This document shows, one piece after another, positions 58,814 through 64,000 of a DNA stretch of 64,000 bases (its first letter is position 1; each line of letters starts with the position of its first letter). The position numbers and the translations under genes are program-made. Under the pieces are notes generated by a model, which worked only from the letters and a program-made list of their open reading frames with translations, made no database searches and was not told the origin of the DNA. The stretch comes from Viola odorata (lineage: Eukaryota > Streptophyta > Magnoliopsida > Malpighiales > Violaceae). The DNA is taken from contig OY829539.1 in NCBI GenBank assembly GCA_963691705.1, forward strand, positions 50,194,327-50,258,326, written 5' to 3'.

Positions 58814-59197
58814 ATGGATCGTGAGAGGAAGGTAGAGATCCACGATGCTACAGGCATCTACTCAGGTCATCTGGACATGGACATCGTGCAGCTGGAGAAC
58901 AGGATTCTTCAGACCAACCAGGACATGGAAGAGTATAATGAGTTGCTGGAGGACTTGAAGGCTAGGAAGGATGAGGTATACGAAGATGCTGAGCATGAGG
59001 GGCTGGCACTGACTGCAATCAAGTCATACAGCGAGGCTATCAACCATCTTAACCTCTCCATTGCTCACCTCAACCAAAAGAGAGAGGGGCTCAACCTGGC
59101 TCTTAATAGTGCAAGGCTTGCTCTTGCTCAATTGAATCTCTTTGCTAATGCCATTCCAGGCATCCCAACCATCGATGATGAATCTGGGTCTGAGTAG
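58814..59197 (+). CDS. Small coiled-coil protein A (127 aa), paralog of 62263-62619
   Basis: The frame is open upstream, but the ATG at 58814 gives MDRERK, aligning with MNRQDK of the minus-strand paralog, and lies after the acceptor-like CAG. The protein is almost entirely helical: QLENRILQTNQDMEEYNELL, then EDLKARKDEVYED, then AINHLNLSIAHLNQKREGL. A conserved tail LFANAIPGIPTID and an acidic end DDESGSE follow. There is no signal peptide or membrane segment. The shared scaffold with the paralog is EDLK.RKD, then I.HL.L..A.L.QK..GL, then FAN..P.IPT. Family unknown to me. Conservation of pattern with divergence in sequence argues for selection on the protein. Confidence 0.65.
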   Translation: MDRERKVEIHDATGIYSGHLDMDIVQLENRILQTNQDMEEYNELLEDLKARKDEVYEDAEHEGLALTAIKSYSEAINHLNLSIAHLNQKREGLNLALNSARLALAQLNLFANAIPGIPTIDDESGSE

Positions 59198-59793
59198 TCC
59201 ATGTGTCTGTAATCCACCCGAGTGGTATGTCCTTGGGTTGTTATAAATAAATATAAGCACCGTCTCTTTTTCATGTCACATATTTCCTCACTTATGTGTG
59301 TGTATAATTTCCAGTGCATTATCCGGCCAACATTATAGAAGTCCAGTGTAACTAAAACACCAACGACCAATAAGTACAAAGAATTGAAACAATTATCATT
59401 AAAACAGAGTAACGCTCATCTAAGATGGTCATTATCTAGGGAAGCATTTAAGCAAAAGAATTTATAAAATGCAACATCAATCACAGAAGCAAAATGACCA
59501 ACCATCCACTGCCAGTGAAGAAGATGGCCATATGGATTAATCATTTTGTGGAATTATTCATAGGGGGAAATTATGGTAATTGGTAGGCCGAGCCGGTGGC
59601 CTAGCCAGAAGCGACCCAGTCTTAGTTATTTTTTCTTAATTTGTAATTAAAGCAAATTATGTTTGCGCAAATTCTACTCCCATAAGGGCCAATACCCACT
59701 TCATCTTCTTCATTAAACAAACCCACTTGGAAACGCACCAACTTCCCATTACTTCCACTTTTACCTCTCACTTTTAAAAAAAACCCTGATCCC
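59198..59793. other. Intergenic, upstream of the Athila-ORF-like gene
   Basis: No gene seen. 59582-59606 contains TAGGCCGAGCCGGTGGCCTA, a GGCC-centred imperfect palindrome. A run TTTTAAAAAAAACCC precedes the ATG at 59794. Confidence 0.5.
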
Positions 59794-61923
59794 ATGGCAA
59801 GCAAGTCAATCGACCCTCATGACACCCCGCCGTCCGCGACCGAACCAGTTTCGGTGGGCCCGTCAGCACAAGGACGGGTTAAAAAAATGATTGATGCAGT
59901 CGTCAGAGAAATAGATGCTGAACAGGCGGCTAGCTTCAATAAGGATGAGTGTGCAGGAGAGGAAAACTCTGGGTCAGAGGAGAGCGTGAAGGGGAAAGAC
60001 AGGGCGATTGAGTTGAGTGACACAGACGCGGGTCAGGGGAGCAAAACGAAAGTGAAGAGACCAGTACCAGAAGTTGATGACAGAACAGAGAGGCGGAACA
60101 GAAGAAAAATTTCCTCAAGTTGCGATGGCAATGTAGCCTTTCGTTCTGCATTGAAGCGCCCCTGGATGAAGCAGGTTGCTATCAAGAAAGTCGTCAGGCC
60201 AAACCCTAGGAAGCTTGTGACGGAGACGGATATTGAGGAGGCAGCAGGGGCGGTCCATAAACGCACGACACGGCAAAGCTCTAAAGCCTCCACCAAATCA
60301 CAAGGTGTACCCACCGGAAGTCCTCCAAATAAACACCCCTCTGGGAAAAAGCAGGTTCATATGAAGAAAGGGCAAACCTCTAATGCCTCCACCAAATCAC
60401 AAGGAGACCGGTCACTGAAGGGAAAAGAGGTAGACCCCGATGCTGACATTGAAGATTTGACTGAGGATGCAGAGGATGAAGTCTTGGTCAATCTGACGGC
60501 CAAGCCCACCAAGGTACCCCCACTTGAATATTTGAGAGGTTGGTTGAGGTTTGATACTTTAGACCTCAAAGCCAAACTAGTGGAAAAACTTAGATGTGAA
60601 ATCACTCCGTATGCAACGTTTGATTTTGAATCTCTAGACCCCTTAGGAGTTGGTGACAGAATTAAAACTTATATGCAAAATATTGGTTGGGAATGCCTAC
60701 TGCTGGTGTTGGATGCTGCTTATTCTGAACTTTGTTTAGAATTCCATACTACATTTTGGTTCGACCATAAGAGGCTGTCCATCAGGGGAAGAAATAGACT
60801 GGATTTTGATGCTCCTGACGTTGTTAACTTCCAGTTGTGTGGTGTTTGGAACCATAAGTCAATAAATGAGTTCAATTTGATGCTTGGATGTGTGAATGCT
60901 GATGAATTGCTATCCCCTGATCATTTAAATGCATTGTCTGATTTTCCCAAAGATTTTGATTTTGCGGCCTCATATCAAGAGTTGACTGGAGACCCTACGA
61001 CTTCATTCAACAAACACTCGAAGGCACACCAAATTAGAGACCCAACCCTTAGGATGATCCACAGAGCATTGGCCTTTAACCTCGCTGGGAAAACTACTGT
61101 GTTTGGGAATTTGTCCAGACTTGAGTTGTTCTTGTTGTGGTGCATGGTGCATAAGAAGAGGGTGAACCTAGCATATTGGCTAGGCAGGCAACTGCATGCA
61201 TACCATCAGGGGGGTAAGATGATTCTGGGATCCTTGATCACCAAGCTAGCTATCACTACTACAAGCTTACAGCTTCATCCTACTGATCTCCATAAATTCT
61301 GTGATGTTAAAGTACTAGATATGAGAGCCTTAGACCAAATGGGGTACTTCCATTTGGTAAATGGTTATGTTTATTACAATGTTGGATTCACAGATGTGGA
61401 GGAACACATCTACGAGAAGAAGTATGATGGAAGATTCTTCGTGAGATCAATCGTTAATGATGAAATACCAGAAGTTGGGATCGCCCAAGCCGCAGGGAGA
61501 GCCCAAGATGCTTCCAGAGGTCAAGCTGGTAGGACTGAGCAACCCTCCTCCTCAAGCTCCCCACCATCCTGGGCACGCAACATCATGGAAAGCCAGCTAA
61601 ACATGCAGCAGATCATCACCGGCTACCAGGACCAGCTCTCGCAGCAACATCAACTTATCTCAGCCTTAAATGATGACACCGCAAAGCTAGCCGAAAGCTA
61701 CAAGAAAGCAGCCGCGTGCTTGTGGAATATGACTGACAGTATAAAAAGCCTTGACAAAGTGGTTTCAGGAATCCTTGGGCATTTGTTGAATGATATCAAA
61801 TCCACCTCATCAGTCCCAACCCCCCCTGGACGGCCAGCTCCCACTTCATCAGTCCTCAAGCCCCCCACTGATAAGGCAGCTCCAACTTCATCAGTCCCAC
61901 CCCCCACCCCCACCCCCCGATAA
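59794..61923 (+). CDS. Free-standing Athila env-position ORF homolog (709 aa)
   Basis: One open exon of 710 codons starting MASKSIDPHD. Residues 1 to about 245 are Lys/Ser/Glu-rich with a repeated ASTKSQG segment. Residues about 248-550 match the central domain of the Athila ORF at 19141-21462: GWLRFD/GWLKFD, KTYMQNIGW/RTYVRNIGW, SELCLEFHTTFW/LELCLEFFTTFW, EFNLMLG/EFNVMLG, AHQIRDPTLRMIHR/AHQILDPALRILHR, ELFLLWCM/ELFILWCM, LGSLITKLA/MGSLITHLA and YYNVGFTDVEEHIY/CYNTGFTKVEDHIY. A helical stretch and a TSSV(P)-repeat Pro-rich tail follow. No gag, protease, RT, integrase, primer site or LTR is seen within 2 kb. It is either a retroelement remnant with an intact frame or a domesticated gene. Biochemical role unknown. 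Confidence 0.75.
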   Translation: MASKSIDPHDTPPSATEPVSVGPSAQGRVKKMIDAVVREIDAEQAASFNKDECAGEENSGSEESVKGKDRAIELSDTDAGQGSKTKVKRPVPEVDDRTERRNRRKISSSCDGNVAFRSALKRPWMKQVAIKKVVRPNPRKLVTETDIEEAAGAVHKRTTRQSSKASTKSQGVPTGSPPNKHPSGKKQVHMKKGQTSNASTKSQGDRSLKGKEVDPDADIEDLTEDAEDEVLVNLTAKPTKVPPLEYLRGWLRFDTLDLKAKLVEKLRCEITPYATFDFESLDPLGVGDRIKTYMQNIGWECLLLVLDAAYSELCLEFHTTFWFDHKRLSIRGRNRLDFDAPDVVNFQLCGVWNHKSINEFNLMLGCVNADELLSPDHLNALSDFPKDFDFAASYQELTGDPTTSFNKHSKAHQIRDPTLRMIHRALAFNLAGKTTVFGNLSRLELFLLWCMVHKKRVNLAYWLGRQLHAYHQGGKMILGSLITKLAITTTSLQLHPTDLHKFCDVKVLDMRALDQMGYFHLVNGYVYYNVGFTDVEEHIYEKKYDGRFFVRSIVNDEIPEVGIAQAAGRAQDASRGQAGRTEQPSSSSSPPSWARNIMESQLNMQQIITGYQDQLSQQHQLISALNDDTAKLAESYKKAAACLWNMTDSIKSLDKVVSGILGHLLNDIKSTSSVPTPPGRPAPTSSVLKPPTDKAAPTSSVPPPTPTPR

Positions 61924-62262
61924 GGAAAGCTAAACCGGGAAGGATGTGTCTTTTGTAATATTTCGAATGACTTTGTCTTTTATTTATTGCTAATGATGAC
62001 TTCATATTCTGGACATGTTGTGTTCATAAATATTTTATGCGGATTTCTGTTACGGTGTGTATGTTTGGGGTCAAGCATCTGTCTAGGCCACTGGCTAGGC
62101 CTAGAAAAGTTCATCTTTTTAACACATGGAAAGAGTAACATCCGGAACAAGGAATAAACCCATTAACTTGCGGAAAATAAATTGCACATTAAAAAGTTAA
62201 AGTACACTGGATTGAAGATTAATAGAGAAGACAACAATTTAGGAGTTTTAAAGGAACACAAT
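61924..62262. other. Intergenic between convergent genes
   Basis: The 3' regions of the genes at 59794 (plus) and 62263 (minus). 62083-62104 holds CTAGGCCACTGGCTAGGCC, another GGCC palindromic word. Confidence 0.5.
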
Positions 62263-62619
62263 CTACTCATTAGTGGGGATCGCAGGCACGCCATTGGCAA
62301 ACCTATTCATCTCAGTCCTGGCCTCTCCCACAGCATCTCGCGCAATACGCAGTCCAGAGAGCTTCTGCTCCAGCTTTGCAGCAGCAAGAGAGAGATGAGT
62401 AATGCAGTCAGACATTGCATTCACAGTCTCGAACGCCATGTAGTCGTCCGCGAAGATTTGATCCTTGCGATGTTTGAGATCCTCAATCATGTCCTCAATC
62501 CGCTCAAGTTCGGTCTCCGTGGAGGTGATATTGGTGTCCAACAACCCAGTGTCACGTTGGAGGGTTCTGCTGGTGACGCCGTATGATTCTAACATCGTTC
62601 TTTTGTCTTGACGATTCAT
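62263..62619 (-). CDS. Small coiled-coil protein B (118 aa), paralog of 58814-59197
   Basis: The frame is open further upstream to 62763, but the ATG at 62619 gives MNRQDKRTML, aligning with the start of protein A. A pyrimidine-rich tract ending TTCTTCAG|G lies just upstream. Helical heptad-like sequence TELERIEDMIEDLKHRKDQI and ITHLSLAAAKLEQKLSGLR is followed by the conserved tail RFANGVPAIPTNE. Compared with A it is slightly shorter at the C-terminus and lacks the DDESGSE end. A TATTTAAA box lies on the minus strand at 62748-62741, about 122 bp before the ATG, the same spacing class as in A. Function unknown. Confidence 0.65.
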   Translation of the reverse strand: MNRQDKRTMLESYGVTSRTLQRDTGLLDTNITSTETELERIEDMIEDLKHRKDQIFADDYMAFETVNAMSDCITHLSLAAAKLEQKLSGLRIARDAVGEARTEMNRFANGVPAIPTNE

Positions 62620-63706
62620 TGGTGATAGGCGGCGACAAGAAACGTAACAGCCTGAAGAAAAGAGAAAATGAAGAAGAAAGACGGAAAGATAATGGGAAAG
62701 GTTGATATGCTGGATGCACCGGTAAAGGGGAAGTATACGGTTTAAATAACAAGGAAATCCCAATTGCCTAATGACCGTTAGGGGTAAGACGGCATTTTAT
62801 GCGAGACGGATATGGCAATTGTGACTTATGATTCTCTGTGGTGTATTGGGAAGCAAACACCTCAATTTGAAATTTAAAGGGTGAGACGTTTCCACCGAGA
62901 ATTGATCCGTTAATCTTTAATTTTATTTAATGAAATTAAAGTAAAGATTGTTTACTTATTCGATTGGGAGCTTCAGTGTTGGCCAAGCCCTAGGCCAAGC
63001 TCGGGGTCAAGCCCTGAATTATCGTTTAAGCGACAGAGGTAGGCCAAGCTCATGGCCTACCTCAGTAAGATAACAATACATCACAGAAGGCAAATAAATA
63101 TCCAACCACAACATGGACAAATCTCAGAAATGGGGTCAAACTCGGCAACAGGTTGTGCTCACTCACAACCTGGGCATGAAGTAGACGATCATTAGCCTCT
63201 TGCCTTTTACGCTGGTTTCATTGGGGTGGACTCTGCAAGGAAATTGAGCAACATGATCATCATCGTCATCATCAGCATCATCATATAACAATAAAAATTC
63301 CATACATTATCATCGTAGAATTTGGTCTATATAATCATCATGATCATCATCATACAATGCATAAATTCTCCATTCAACCACTACCTAGAAAATGCATTGT
63401 AAACCCAGAAAATGCATCGTAGTAGGATTTCCAGTTAACAAAAGCCATGATACAGGTCTAAACTATGACAGTGTTCATCAACTACTGCCCAAGTAAATGA
63501 TCTGTACTGATCATTGCATCATGGTATACGACCTGTACAACCTATATACTGCACAAAAAGTTGCTATTTCCTACTGACTGCAAATGCAAACAGTAAGATT
63601 GATGGATACTGTGATCAACATCATTACTTACAGGCTATGGGAGTAGATGACCCCTTGCATTTGCAATGATTAAGGAGTCACATGACAGGACTAGAGGGAG
63701 CAGCCC
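62620..63706. other. Intergenic, no gene recognised
   Basis: It holds the promoter of protein B (62620-62770). 62979-63063 has a cluster of TTGGCCAAGC, TAGGCCAAGC and GTAGGCCAAGCTCATGGCCT words. 63257-63290 is a CAT/ATC microsatellite, with a second ATCATC tract near 63335-63352. Confidence 0.5.
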
Positions 63707-64000
63707 TTACCTTTCCAAGGACTCCTTACTCATGTGAGGGATTTTATAGGTGTTATCCCCCAAAAGTTTTAGAATTTCAACAATACAGGACTGAAGAGTG
63801 AGAAAAATATAGTTACACTTGATATCAGGAAACTCAATAAAACTCTTATGTACGGCTGCAACCAATTCTGCCACAGACGTAGCACATTCCTGTTCTTGGA
63901 GAGATTGTATAGCCCTAAAGAACCCAAGATCAAGGACATTAAGATCAGGGGAGTTAGGGGGTTGACATGACAGTATAACATTCAATCCCAGAGAGGTAGC
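63707..64000 (-). CDS. Mariner-like transposase, C-terminal part (runs off the window)
   Basis: The minus-strand frame is open from the window edge to a stop at 63707. It carries CQPPNSPDLNVLDLGFFRAI, the block around the third catalytic Asp of plant mariner (DD39D) transposases, then LQSCIVEI and NTYKIPHM, typical of their C-terminus. The N-terminal DNA-binding part and the first two Asp residues lie outside the window. No terminal inverted repeat was identified downstream, so completeness cannot be judged. Confidence 0.85.
   Translation of the reverse strand, partial: ATSLGLNVILSCQPPNSPDLNVLDLGFFRAIQSLQEQECATSVAELVAAVHKSFIEFPDIKCNYIFLTLQSCIVEILKLLGDNTYKIPHMSKESLER

Noticed and set aside
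1..64000. CRISPR arrays, bacterial operons or organelle DNA
   Set aside because: No regularly spaced repeats with unique spacers, no operon structure, and spliced nuclear plant genes throughout.

Overview
The window is nuclear DNA from a flowering plant, most likely a eudicot. The evidence is intron-rich genes with GT-AG junctions, an NPH3-type BTB gene, a chloroplast-targeted RETICULATA-RELATED family, a nuclear tRNA-Ser(GCT), and Athila-type Ty3, Ty1/copia, MULE and mariner transposons of plant type. No species can be named from the sequence alone.

Layout. 1-3970: tandem repeats, a p47/PUX-like exon fragment on the minus strand, and the truncated 3' end of a copia element with its LTR. 4725-7545 (minus): a nine-exon gene joining a basic coiled coil to a degenerate HMA-like domain. 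8408-8734: a decayed, truncated relative of the acidic EAR-motif gene found three times further right. 9926-26516: a three-level nest, in which an old non-autonomous MULE-like element (about 2.1 kb) is interrupted by a solo LTR (about 1.5 kb), which is itself interrupted by a 12,987-bp Athila-type retrotransposon. That retrotransposon has two 1,666-bp LTRs differing at only two sites, a perfect 5-bp target duplication, a tRNA-Asp primer site, gag-pol broken by one frameshift, and an env-position ORF.

29515-33173: an NPH3/RPT2-like BTB gene. From its 3' UTR a 6.42-kb unit is present three times in tandem (33203-39624, 39625-46044, 46045-58335). Each unit holds a tRNA-Ser(GCT), an intact RETICULATA-RELATED gene and an intact 244-aa acidic protein gene with EAR-like motifs. 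A 7-bp microhomology (TTGATGT) lies at every unit boundary. The third unit was later split by a 5,862-bp MULE (46775-52636) with a 10-bp target duplication, an intact two-exon transposase gene and a captured, broken piece of a pollen Ole e 1-like gene.

58337-62763: the least familiar part. An intact 709-codon ORF (59794-61923) is clearly homologous to the env-position ORF of the Athila element but has no LTRs, gag or pol beside it. It is flanked by two small coiled-coil genes (58814-59197 plus, 62263-62619 minus) that are paralogs of each other in inverted orientation. The window ends inside a mariner-like transposase (minus strand).

A theme across the repeats is short GGCC-centred imperfect palindromes recurring many times, each retroelement-derived sequence having its own word. 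In the Athila element they sit in frame inside coding sequence. Splice sites were chosen by eye from GT-AG signals and reading-frame continuity; none has transcript support here.
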